64,000 nucleotides of DNA from Lepus europaeus (taxonomy: Eukaryota; Chordata; Mammalia; Lagomorpha; Leporidae). This document shows positions 22,067-33,114 of the stretch, in pieces (within the stretch, counting starts at the first letter, position 1; each line of letters begins with the position of its first letter). A model generated the notes under the pieces. That model did not search any database and was not told the origin of the DNA. It worked only from the letters and a program-made list of their open reading frames with translations. The stretch covers positions 13,989,138 through 14,053,137 of the forward strand of contig NC_084831.1 in NCBI RefSeq assembly GCF_033115175.1, given 5' to 3'. A program made the position numbers and the translations under genes.

Positions 22067-22910
22067 CCCTTATTTTATTGCTGTGTTTTTATGGGCTAAC
22101 GTGTGATCCTTCATGATGCATATACAACGTTTAATGTTCAAACACAGTAGCCAGCATTTCCATTTCCTTAAGCCGAAGTTTTGATTCATGCATAATAATT
22201 GTGGATATTTTCACATGGTGGATTCATCACCAGGAGCCTCTGGGGCTGGGGAGTATTAGTTTCATGTTTCCTGCAAAGAAACAGAGAAGTGTAGTAACTT
22301 TCTTGAGGTCACACAGCGACGATGTGACTGTATCTCGTGTGCCTGAGGGAAGAAATGTAGGAGTTCGGTGGGGGCTCAGGTGATGGAAAGCCAGTGCCTG
22401 CTAGACCCGGGGAGGCAGCATTGCGAAGCGTTTCCAGAGTGGGCTCTTCATGGGCTCCCGAATCGCCCCAGCCTGGGAACAACAGGACCAGGGCTGGGGC
22501 AAAGCTTCGGTCCGGGCGGGGTGGTGCTGCCTGGCTCCCCAGGCTGTCCCTGGCTCAGCTGAGCCAGACAGGATGAAACAGGAGCCAGGGGCTGGCAGAA
22601 CCAGGACGCTTGCCAAGGGCTGGGGACCTGATGAGGTGGGAGGGAGGGAAGGAGGAAGGGAGGGAGGCTGTTTCCCGCAGGGGGGTCCAGGGCTCCATTC
22701 CATGGTGGAGGAGAGTCTCCGGTGGTGGGTGGCCCAGCCAGACCCTCCTCCACATCTCTGAGAGCCACCCGGGCCGTGATCTGCGGAGGAAGTAGCTGCT
22801 CGTGAACACAGAGATGGAAAAGTCCCCGAGGGTCTTGGGGGTGGGGGTGGGGGAGAGGGGAATCTGGGAGCAGGCCCAGGCAGGAGTGTGGGAGGCGGCC
22901 AGAGAGGCCC
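22067..22910. other. Unique sequence with a MIR fragment
   Basis: 22275-22350 resembles MIR (TCTTGAGGTCACACAGCGAC). The rest is GC-rich, with a (GGGAA)-type tract at 22642-22670. Lies upstream of the candidate PLA2G5 promoter. Confidence 0.4.
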
Positions 22911-22917
22911 TTAAAAG
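22911..22917 (+). promoter_or_regulatory. TATA-like element of candidate PLA2G5 promoter
   Basis: TTAAAAG sits in otherwise GC-rich, repeat-free sequence, 28 bp before the candidate exon. It is a weak match to a TATA box and is supported only by its spacing from the donor at 22975. Confidence 0.25.
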
Positions 22918-22939
22918 CGGCCAGGCCCAGCGGCAGCCT

Positions 22940-22974
22940 CTTCTCCGGCCTGAGGGTCACGGACGGTCTCACTG
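22940..22974 (+). other. PLA2G5: Candidate untranslated first exon of PLA2G5
   Basis: A TATA-like TTAAAAG at 22911-22917 lies about 28 bases before a GC-rich stretch that ends at 22974 in a consensus-like donor, ACTG then GTGAGG. The coding exon at 26726 needs an upstream exon, and this is the best promoter-plus-donor pair I see in the few kb before it. It is inference: no transcript support, and other first exons may exist further upstream. Confidence 0.3.
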
Positions 22975-24769
22975 GTGAGGGCTCTGTCTTTGGGGGCTGC
23001 CTGGCCCGGGGGGTGGGCGGCTGCGAGGGGAGACCCCTGGCCCACTTGGTGCAGGGACCAGGCCTGGAGAGGCCCCATCTCCCTCGCAGTCTGCAGGGGG
23101 TCTCAGCGCTGCCTTCTGTGCAGAGGGGCGTGGGGCCTGCCGATCCTCCAGGCCGGTGGCCACTCAGGGAGCTGTCCCTCGGGTGATCGGGTGGCTCCCT
23201 GGCCTCCAGTTCCTGTGCTGCCATCCGTCCGTCTGCCGCCGCCCATTGCTACAGCCACGGCTCCCTTGGAAATGACCTGTGGCTGAGCACACGGCTCTCT
23301 GTGGTCACCGGATAAAAACAGCCCAGGCCACATCCTTCCCTGGGGCAGTGCCGACTCCAGGCCACCTCCCCGGGACACGTGGGCTTTTCTCTCCCAGACT
23401 CCTTTGCAGGAGCCTCCTGCTGCTCCCTCACATGTGCAGGTGCAGGCCCAGGTGTTCTAAACTGTACCCGGATGTATGGGGGAGGGGCGGGGCGGGGGCA
23501 TTGGATCGAGAAATTGCTGCCGTTTGAAAGAGAGTTCGTTACTCAGGGTTCCCGGGAGACGGAGCTGGCGTGCAGGCCATGGGTGCACGGGCACGGGCCA
23601 GGGCTGGCCTGGAGGCAGGAGGAAAGTACAGCGTGGGGCCTTGGCCGTGGTCCACACGGCAGGGCAGGGCAGGGCAGGTGGACGGTGCGGGACTGGCTGC
23701 TCCAGGCTCCCCTGCTGGCTGCTGCCTGGCCCATGATGGAGGGCAGGGGAAACAGTGGCTTGGGGTGTGTTAGGGCAAAGAGGGGGCTGGGTGGCTTGCA
23801 AGGAAGGGCCTGCTCTCTGGAGGGGCAGGGATGGAATTCGCCAGCCCTGGGGGACAGGTGGTGGGGGTGAGAAGGGCAGAGTCTCCCAGGCCAGCAGGCC
23901 CCTCAGGATGTCAAAGCATCAACAAGACACAGACGGGAGAGAGCAGGTGCACTGCCCGGGGCCTGCCCAGAGGCCGAGGAGCGGACTCAGTCAAGGTCAC
24001 AGTCGCAGTCCCTGGCTAACCGGGCCTGCCTGAGCCTCGCTCTTCGCGTCCCTAAAACCAACGGCTGCTGCTCGTTCATTCAGCAAACCATGGCTTCGGA
24101 GGGCAGATCCCCGGCCAGCACACTGATCCGTGTGCACCTCCAAGATCCTTGTGGGCTTACAGGGACAGTGGACGACACAGCACCATGGCGCTCCCACCGA
24201 GTGGTCAGGGACCACAGGGAAGGGGTGGCCTGGAAGGGTAGAGCCCAGGGCCTTTGCCCTGGCTGTTTGGAGCCCTTGGCACTCAGAGCAGGGGTGGACA
24301 GAACCCTTGGGAATGTCCACAGAGCTTGAAGGGCTGTGGACAGAGGCCAGCCCAGCAGCCAGGGCATCCCGGGAGTCTGAGGTCTGTGTTAGGAGGCCAG
24401 GCCTTGGGAGGTGCCGGGCGACAGCCGAGCACTGGCACCAATGTCCCCTCTGCTTGGGGACTTGGTGCAGCAGGGCACTGCAGGGGTGCTCTCAGCTGGA
24501 CAGCTGTGGAGGAGCAGGGCCTGTGGGGTCCTGGGAGGGAGGGAAGGAAACTGGGAGTCCGCGGTAGGAGCAGGCGTGGCATTTCTTCCACCACCGGGCA
24601 ATGATTGGCCTTGGACTCAAGGGATGAGGGCATTTGCCAAAGACGGATTCTTGGGATGGAAATGTTATGAGGTGGAGCTGCAGAAGGGACATAGCGCCCT
24701 AGGGTCAAAGTCCTCGCCCCTGGGAGGGGGGCTTGGGGCCAGGGAGGCCCTCAAGGCCTGGGTGTGAAT
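22975..24769. other. GC-rich sequence, probable first intron of PLA2G5
   Basis: If the exon at 22940-22974 is real this is intronic. Tandem GGGCA units at 23659-23678. CATTCAGCAAACCATGGCTT near 24078 is an old-repeat phrase. Overlapping frames on both strands, none convincing. Confidence 0.4.
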
Positions 24770-24782
24770 CCTGCCTCCACTT

Positions 24783-25123
24783 TTTTTATTTTTAAAGATT
24801 TATTTATTTATTTATTTGAAGGGCAGAGTTACAGAGAGGCAGAGGCAGGGGTGGGGAGAGAGAGAGATCTTCCATCCACTGGTTCACTCCCCAGATGGCT
24901 ACAGTGGCAGGAGCTGTGCTGATCTGAAGCCAGGAGCCAGGAGCTTCTTCCAGGTCTCCTATGCAGGTGCAGGGGCTCAAGGACTTGGGCCATCTTTTAC
25001 TGTTTTCCCAGGCCAAAGCAGAGAGCTGGATCAGAAGTGGAGCAACTGGGACTCGAACTGGTGCCCATGTGGGATGCCGGCACTGCAGGCGGTAGCTTTA
25101 CCTTTAGGCCACAGTGCCAGCTC
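24783..25123 (-). mobile_element. CSINE, antisense, exact duplication
   Basis: Flanked by CCTGCCTCCACTT at 24770-24782 and 25124-25136. Older layout. Confidence 0.94.
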
Positions 25124-25136
25124 CCTGCCTCCACTT

Positions 25137-25225
25137 CTTACCAGCTGACAAACTCACTGAGCTCTCTGAGCCTCGGTTTTCCCCTTCGTAAAATGGGTAC
25201 AATGAATCTGCAGAGCCTTTGGGAG
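25137..25225 (-). repeat. MIR fragment, antisense
   Basis: CCTCGGTTTTCCCCTTCGTA followed by AAAATGGG is the complement of the MIR core. The CSINE above inserted at its edge. Confidence 0.6.
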
Positions 25226-26059
25226 CACCCAGGGTCGATGTATCTTCTAAGTAGGCACAGTGTGTAGGTCCGGGGAAGTGTCTTGATTTTGAAGTCTTTC
25301 AACATCAGGAAGAAAAAAAATTAATATAATAATGGATATATAATAATTAACCGAGCCTGGGTTTTGTGCATGTGTGTGTTTGTGTGTGTGCGTGCGTGTG
25401 TGTATGTGTGTGTCTTCCGGCCAGTGTAGATGTTGAGCATAATTTTATATGTACATACATATATAGTGTTGTTTTAAGAAAAAAAAAAAAAGGAAACAAA
25501 AGTGCTTGGGGCCCAAAGAAGGCCCAGTGAGGCCCCGGAAGCCGCTGACCCCTCGGGGGTGCTGGTGCTCCCTTCCTGAGCCCCCCTGCAGCCAGCGTGG
25601 AGATGAGGGGGTGAATCTGCCCAGCTTCTGCCCCCGAAGAACCCACAGAGGCGATGTCTCAAAAGCAGGCGCTGGCAGCGCCATGAGATACAGGAACCTA
25701 AGACAGAGCCGCACCTGCTCCCGCCCTGCCCCCACCCCTGCTCTCTCTGGCCAGGATGGGCTCTGAGCTGGGTCCAGGTGCGTCAGTCCCTGCCTTCGAC
25801 CCGCACCTGCAGAGCTCCTCTGGAGATCGCCTGCGTCTCTGGGTGCTTTCAGCCCTTTCCGTGCAGGGGCGGGTGTGTGCCGGGCATTTGGCCTCCCCAG
25901 CTCTGGTGGGGACAGTGTCCCCACAAAGCCTTCCTCCAGTGCCCCTTCTGCCTCCAGGGACCCCATCTGGTCACCCCCTGGAGCTTTCCGTCTCATCTTT
26001 TCCAGTTAGGGCCACCTGGTGCTTGGTTTGTTTCTCCTTCCTATGACTAAAGACCCGAA
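25226..26059. other. Unique sequence with GT microsatellite
   Basis: (GT)n/(TG)n variants at about 25370-25412 and an A run at 25480-25493. No supported gene. Confidence 0.45.
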
Positions 26060-26382
26060 GCTGGGAAGCTCTATATACAAATTTATAAATGCAGAATGGC
26101 AGAGAGGGGGAGAGACAGAGAGAAACTTCCTTCATCATTGGTGCACTTTGCAAATGGCCACACTGGCCGGAGCTGGGCCGATCCAAGGCCAGGAGCCAGG
26201 AGTTTCTTCTGGGTCTCCCACACGGGGGTAGGGGCCCAAGCACTTGGGCCATCTTCTACTGCTTTCCCAGGAGCATTCGCAAGGAGTTGGATCGAAAGTG
26301 GAGCAGCCGGGATTAGAACCGGCGCTCCTGTGGGATGCGGCATCACAGATGGTGGCTTAACCCGCTGTGCCAAACACCAATG
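26060..26382 (-). mobile_element. Diverged CSINE, antisense
   Basis: Weak T-rich start, GCAGAATGGCAGAGAGGGGG, then a good B-box complement (GATTAGAACCGGCGCTCC) and head CGCTGTGCCAAACACC. Confidence 0.85.
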
Positions 26383-26725
26383 CTGCTGCCCGACTTTTTG
26401 GGGAAAAGAGGTGTACTTCAGGGGGCTGCGTCTCATGACAGCCCTCTTGCTGGCAGAGCCCCGATGTGGCTCAGGGCATCACGTGGCAAGGGCCCGGCCT
26501 GTCCGTGTGTGTCCACAGCCTCACGTCGTGGGGCCTCTCCCGTGATGGATTCCTCCAATCCTGGTCACTCCCCAGGGCTCCCGCCCCCCCCACCCCCAGA
26601 CCTCTTTAAGTCTCAACACAGAGGCTCCAGCAGGTCCAGACCCCGGCGGTGGGCGGGGAGCGCCTGGTGGGAGCCAGGTGGGGGGCAGGAGGACAGTCGT
26701 GTCATGGATGTGTTTTCTTTTCCAG
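26383..26725. other. Intron sequence before the first PLA2G5 coding exon
   Basis: No repeat seen. It ends in a T-rich polypyrimidine tract and CAG, the acceptor of the first coding exon. Confidence 0.5.
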
Positions 26726-26775
26726 AACCCCAGAGATGAAGGGCCTCCTCACGCTGGCATGGTTCCTGGCTTGTG
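26726..26775 (+). CDS. PLA2G5: PLA2G5 first coding exon: 10 nt of 5' UTR plus signal-peptide start
   Basis: A polypyrimidine tract ending in CAG at 26725 is followed by ten untranslated bases, then ATG at 26736. The 40 coding bases encode [13 protein letters not shown] plus one base, and the donor GTAAG follows at 26776 (phase 1). Because the ATG sits just behind a splice acceptor, at least one untranslated exon must lie upstream. The hydrophobic core LAWFLA is the signal peptide. Confidence 0.95.
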
Positions 26776-29700
26776 GTAAGTGCTGGCCCCGTGGCCTCTG
26801 AGTTCCCTTCCGCCCGTGGGCGTGAGGCGGAGAGGGGAAGGGTCTTGGAGATCGCAGAGAGATGGCTTTTGCATCTCGGCTCTGCACTCATCGTGTGGAC
26901 GCGGATGTCAGCAGGAGCCGCGGGGTCTCTGAGCCTCCTGGTCTCCCGTGTTCCGTGGGACGGTACCACGGCCGGGGAGGGCCGAGGCAGGGTCCTCGGA
27001 GGCCCAGGTTGCAGACGTGGGGCACGTGCCGCGCGGCAGGCTAATGTGCACGGCAGATTTGCTTCCCAGTGCGGAAGCAAGAGGAGGCCAGAACAGAACA
27101 GGGAGAGCAAAATAGAGACCACGCCCCTTCTCCAACAGCTCCAGCCCGTGTTCCCCGGGCCATTCTCCACCCAAGCCTGCCTGGGTCTCCGCACGTCCCA
27201 CGCGGGGCTGCCTGCCACCTGGGTGGTGACCAGAGCTGACCAGTCCCTGCCCCTCCAGCCCTGTAACCCAGGACTCAACCCTTGCCAGGCTGTCTACCCC
27301 GCGCCATCCAGGGAGGATCCCTGAACAGGGCACTCTCCCTCCCGGCCTCGGTCTCCCACTTTGTACAGTGGGGTTTGTTTATTGTACAGTTAGAATTTAT
27401 TTATTTATTTGGAAGGCAGAGTGGCAGAGAAGAGAGAGATCTGCCATCTGTTGTTTCACTCCCCAAATGGTCACAATGGCCAGGGCTGCGGGACCAGGCC
27501 TAAGCCAGGGGCCAGGGGCTCCAGCCCAGTCTGCTATGTGGGTGGCAGGGACCCAGGCACTTAGGCACCGTCTGCTGCCTTCTGGGCACATTAGCAGGAA
27601 GCAGAACTGGCAGCTGAGCCATCGGGACTCAAACCGTCGCTGTGGTATCGGATGCTTGCATCACAAGCCACGGCTAACGCCGCTGTGTCACAGTAGCCTC
27701 TCTATGGGGGGGCTAAGGGCCCCATCCTGCTTGGAGATTCTATGCCTTGTGAATAAGAGTCTGTGCCCATGAGGGTGGCAGGGGGAAGGGTGTTAATGCC
27801 GGAGAGACGGGAAGTTCCTCTCTGGCTGCTTCTTGCAGAGATCCTATGAATGACACCGACCACTGCTCAGTCACTTACTCTGTGCTTGAAATTCACACAC
27901 TTTCTCTTATTTTAACCCTGCTGACACCGCTAAGAGGTAGGCACTGATTATGGACGCCCATTTTCCGGATGAGGAGACTGAGGCTCTGCAGTAGCCCCTT
28001 GCCTGTTCAACATCAGATTATTTATTTATTTATTTATTTGACAGATAGAGTTAGAGAGAGAGAGAGAGAAAGCTCTTCCTTCCGTTGGTTCACCCCCCCA
28101 AATGGCTGCCACAGACGGAACTATGCCAATCTGAAGCCAGGAGCCAGGTGCTTCTCCTGGTCTCCCATGCTGGTGCAGGGGCCCAAGTACTTGGGTCATC
28201 CTCCACTGCCCTCCCAGGCCACAGCAGAGAGCTGGACTGGAAGAGGAGCAGCTGGGACTAGAACCCAGCGGCCATATGGGATGCCGGCGCCTCAGGATTA
28301 ACCAAGTGAGCCACGGTGCCGGCCCCCAGCATCAGATTCTAATTAGAGGTAGAGCCAGGATTTGAACCCTAGTCTGCCCATTTTCCATGTCCAAACTCAA
28401 CCACTTCCGCCCTCCTGCCTGCCCTGCCCTTGTTTCCCCCACCCCCACCCCCCAGGGTTGGGGAAAGGACAGGTGCTACTGGGAAGAAGACCTGGAGCGG
28501 GGTTCCCAGGGTCACCTGGGGACACGGACTGTCTTTCAGCTGTGCCTGCCGTGCCAGGGAGCTTGTTAGACCTGAAGTCCATGATCGAGAAGGTGACTGG
28601 GAAGAACGCCCTGACCAACTACGGCTTCTACGGCTGCTACTGTGGCTGGGGCGGCCGAGGCACCCCCATGGATGGCACTGATTGGTGAGCTCATGGGTAG
28701 ACCCTCCCCTGCACTCACATCATCTCACTGGAGCCCAGTAGCAGTGCTGAAAGATGAGCGCTGTGCGCCAAGTCTAGGAGATGCCAGCATCATCAGAGAA
28801 CTCCCAGACAGCCCGAGATGCTGGTGGCTGCTAACGTGTCACCTAGTGCGACGGACGTCCTAGTGTAAAATCCTGAGGGACCAAGACATTCAACAGGGCA
28901 GGGTCTGGTGGGGTGGCTTGGCTCTGCCCTGCCCGGCTTCAGCTGCCCTGGGGCCGGATGCTCTACCGTCCACAGGGCTCGCCCCTGAGCCTGGTATGTT
29001 GCCCCTGGCTGCTGGCAGGGAGCTCAGCGGAGCTGGGGGCTGCAGGCCGCAGTCCCTCTCACTTGGGCCTCCCCGCAGGGTTGTTTGCACACCTCACAGC
29101 ATGGCGACTCTTGGGTGTTAAAGCGAGGGTCCCAAAGCTACAGGACAAAGAATGTTGGATTTTTCTGGTTAGCTGGGGCAGTTTTGAGAAGGCTTTCAGA
29201 GAAGACTCTATTTTTTGCCTGGGAGGAGCCAATGTTCTAGATGAGCAGGTGATGTGGGAGGTCTTACTGCTGGGTCAACGATTCTGATGCCGCTAGGCAC
29301 GTGGGACCGAAGGGGACAGCCGAGCAAACGGAAGGCAGGTGGCTGGGCCCAGCATCTCGCTGCCAGCGTGGGAGTTTAGAAATCATCCAGAGGGTGGTGT
29401 GTGGGGAGCAAGAAGGAGCCATGTGGGCATGGAAAGCAGCTGGAGACACCGTGTGAACTCCTGTTTAGCTTCATAGAGCTGCAGATGGCTACAGAGGGAA
29501 ATATGCATATGCTGGTACTTCCAGGAGGTTTTGCAAAAGCAGGGTTACAAGAGAAGTTTATTTTGGTGTAAATTTTTTTTTTTTAAAAAAAATCAGTGCA
29601 TAGGTTTTTTGTAATATGCGTTTTGCATGAGCTCCCTGAAGAGCCTTCATTGACATGTAACTGTCTGTACATGAGTCAGCATAAAAACATCGTTCTGTGC

Positions 29701-32700
29701 TCCGTCAGGGAAAGTGGCAAAGCTGCACGGCTCCCAGTAGCCACGAGCACAGGTGCTGCCTGGGGCTGGTTGCCAACATCGTCCTTCAGGGACCGGACCC
29801 GGGGCTCCTTGGAGGAAACGGCCAATCCTAGGAATAAGGTAGGGAGTACACGGACTGACAGAAGAGCTGCTTGTATTGCCGACTGCGAACGAAGTGCTCC
29901 AACAAACCCATGGCACAGGATCCCACCTCGCCAGGGCTGTGTCCAAGGGGCACAGGGGCCAGCTGAGAGCTCCCAGGAGCTAGACTAGAACATTCTGAAC
30001 AGCAGCAGCACAAATCACCGTATCCCTAGTCTTAGCAGGAAACAAAGAATCAGACAAATCCCAACAGCAGGCGTCCCTCAAAGGACCTGACCAGAACCCT
30101 CAGAACTGCCAAGGTCATCAGAGCCAAGGCCAGGCTCCTTCTCAGCCAGGTCACAGCCACCAGGGGGCCTTTGCTGAAGCGCCCTGTTTGAATTGTTACT
30201 CCTGTTAGGGATGTCAACCTACATAACAGAGAGAGAGGGAGAGAGAGGGAGGGAGGGAGAGAGAGAGGTTTCCCAAAGAATAATGCTATTTATCTGGGAA
30301 GGGCAGTACATGGCAATAGGAATACATGTATCACAGTAAACCATGGATGCATCCAAGGAAGTTGGGGCAAATAGGTTTTTATTAGCCAAAAATAAAGAAG
30401 GAAATTGTTTATATGAACTGCTGCTTGGAGGCAAAATTATTGGTCACGGAGACTGGGGGGCTGGAGTGGCTTCGGCTCCTTGGTGAGGTTTGGTTCCTGT
30501 GCCCCCGTCTGTGCCTTCCCTGCGCTGTTGCAGGTTGAAGCAATGTGGCAGGTTGGTGGTGGGCATCTGTGCACAAAGCACAGGTGCATGGAGTTTCTGT
30601 GGACTTCAGACGGTCCTGGAGAAAGCACTTAGGCAAGTAGGCATGGCCGCTCCCCTTTGCTTCCTCCCAATTCTCATTTGTCTGGGTCTGACAAGGAGCT
30701 CATCCCCGTGTCAGCATCTTTCACATCTCCCCCCTTTGATCACAACCTTTCTCCAAAGGGGCCCCTGATCAGTGACCTCATGGCCAGGGTCCAAGTGTCC
30801 CCCAGTGCTGGGATGGACCTGTCCTGGTGGTCGGTCATGGCCCACGTCAGGGGGAAAGAGATTCCCGGATGGAAGTCAATGTCGAGAGCCCCCTGACCCC
30901 ACTTGAACTCCCAGGAAGCTGGAGCCGAGCTCTCAGCCCGAGTCTCCCCGCGCCGTCGCTCAGCCTGAGCTGCTGAGCTGCTCTGTAGGCACTGGCTGTC
31001 CTCTCGGAGTGCTGGGCCAAGGGGATTCTGCGAGGATGTATACCTCCACAGAGACTTCACAGACAGCACCTACAGTTTTAAAAGGAAATAATAAAACAGT
31101 GGCATTAACAAGTATAGCCCAGCCTCAGTATTTGCCTGATGGTTTTGAGCCATGAGCCCAGGCTTGCAGGTAACCGACTGAACCCATCCAGTGACCAGGA
31201 GGAACGAGGTGAGACCTGTTGCAGCCATTTTTCCTGAAGATTTACATGCAGGTGTTGCCGAATCCGCCCACTAGGTGGACTAATGACATTTTAACAGTCC
31301 CATTATCCTGTCATGTAAGAAAGGTAGGAATAAACGAAGCAAGCTAAAGAAATATGAGTTTATTATGATTCGGAGTCTAGTTCTGACGTCAACTCTTCAT
31401 CCTGGTTTGTAGTTCAAGCATCTCTGGTTGTGCACCAGAGGGTTGTTGTGGCCAACGCATCAGATGTGAGACTTCTCCTTGGAAATTTACATTATTCTAT
31501 CCTGTTTTGGCTTATAGGGTTGTAAGAACAGAGCGGTTCCTGTCCTTAGTTGCAAAGTTATAGCCAGATATTAGAGAAAACTGGAAGAACTTAGAATTCA
31601 GTACAATCTACAGATCGATAATAATAAAAAAAAAAATACTCTTGGGGCCAGCACCATGGCTCACTTGGTTAATCCTCCACCTGTGGCACCAGCATCCCAT
31701 ATGGGTGCCAGGTTCTAGTCCCAGTTAGGGCGCATGTTCTAGTCCCGGTTGCTCCTCTTCCAGTCCAGCTCTCTGCTGTGGCCCAGGAAGGCAATGGAGG
31801 ATGGCCCAAGTGCTTGGGCCCCTGCACCTGCACGGGAGACCAGGAGGAAGCACCTGGCTCCTAGTTAGGATCAGTGTAGCTCCGGCCGTGGCAGCCATTT
31901 GGGGGGTGAACCAATGGAAGGAAGACCTTTCTCTCTGTCTCTCTCTCTCACTGTCTAACTCTGCCTGTCAAATAAAAAAAAATACCCTCAAAAACAATGA
32001 CCAGAGCTACAATCTAATGGCAAGATTAGTATAGTTGGGGGGAGGCAGGTTTAAAAATTATTTTATTTATTTGAAAGGCAGAGTGATACAGAGAGGTCTT
32101 CCATCTGCTGGCTCATTCCCCCAAATGGCCACAATGGCTAGGGATAGGTCAGGTCTAGGCGAGAAGCCTGGAGCTCTCTCTGGGTCTCCCATGTGGGTGG
32201 CAGGGGCCCATATCCATGGGCTGTCTTCCCCGCTCTCCCAGGCACATTAGCAGGGAGCTGGATCCAAAGTGGAGCAGCCGGGGCTCACTGGTGCTCTGAT
32301 TGGGATGCCGGCATCGCAGGCAGCCGCTTAACCCACCACGCCACAATGCCGGCCCCAGGCATGGTATTTTGTTTGTTTGTTTGTTTTGACAGGCAGAGTG
32401 GATAGTGAGAGAGAGAGAGAAAGAGAAAGGTCTTCCTTTGCCGTTGGTTCACCCTCCAATGGCCGCCGTGGCCGGCGCATAGCGCTGATCCGAAGCCAGG
32501 TGCTTCTCCTGGTCTCCCATGGGGTGCAGGGCCCAAGCACTTGGGCCATCCTCCACTGTACTCCCGGGCCATAGCAGAGAGCTGGCCTGGAAGAGGGGCA
32601 ACCAGGACAGAATCTGGTGCCCCGACCAGGACTAGAACCTGGTGTGCTGGCACCGCAGGCGGAGGATTAGCCTGTTGAGCCACCGCGCCGGCCAAGGCAT

Positions 32701-33075
32701 GGTGTTTTTTTAGATACCTAACATTTTTTCCCTGCAGTCATATATTATTATTATATTTTTAACAAATATAATCAGAGATGAATAAATAAATTTGTTTAGA
32801 AAATGACTTTATTTACCTACAAGGAAAAGTGATTTTCCATATAATAGTTTCAGATGTAGAATCTTCCCCAGACTAGAAAGCCAAGCAAGGCAGACTTCGG
32901 TGTTACCTGTGGCACCCAATCGCCTGAGGTCCTGGGCCTGCCAGGAATCAACAACTTTTGTGCCCTTACTGGAAGACAGGTGTTTTATGTACATTTTAAA
33001 ACACAGCCCGTGTTTCCTGTTATAAAGAAAGCAGATTGTTCCTGGACCTATGCAAGCAACCATAGTGCCACTAGA

Positions 33076-33114
<39 letters not shown>

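Noticed and set aside
1-26000. Possible PLA2G2A exons to the left
   Set aside because: No PLA2 signature motif found in any frame; the neighbour probably lies outside the window.
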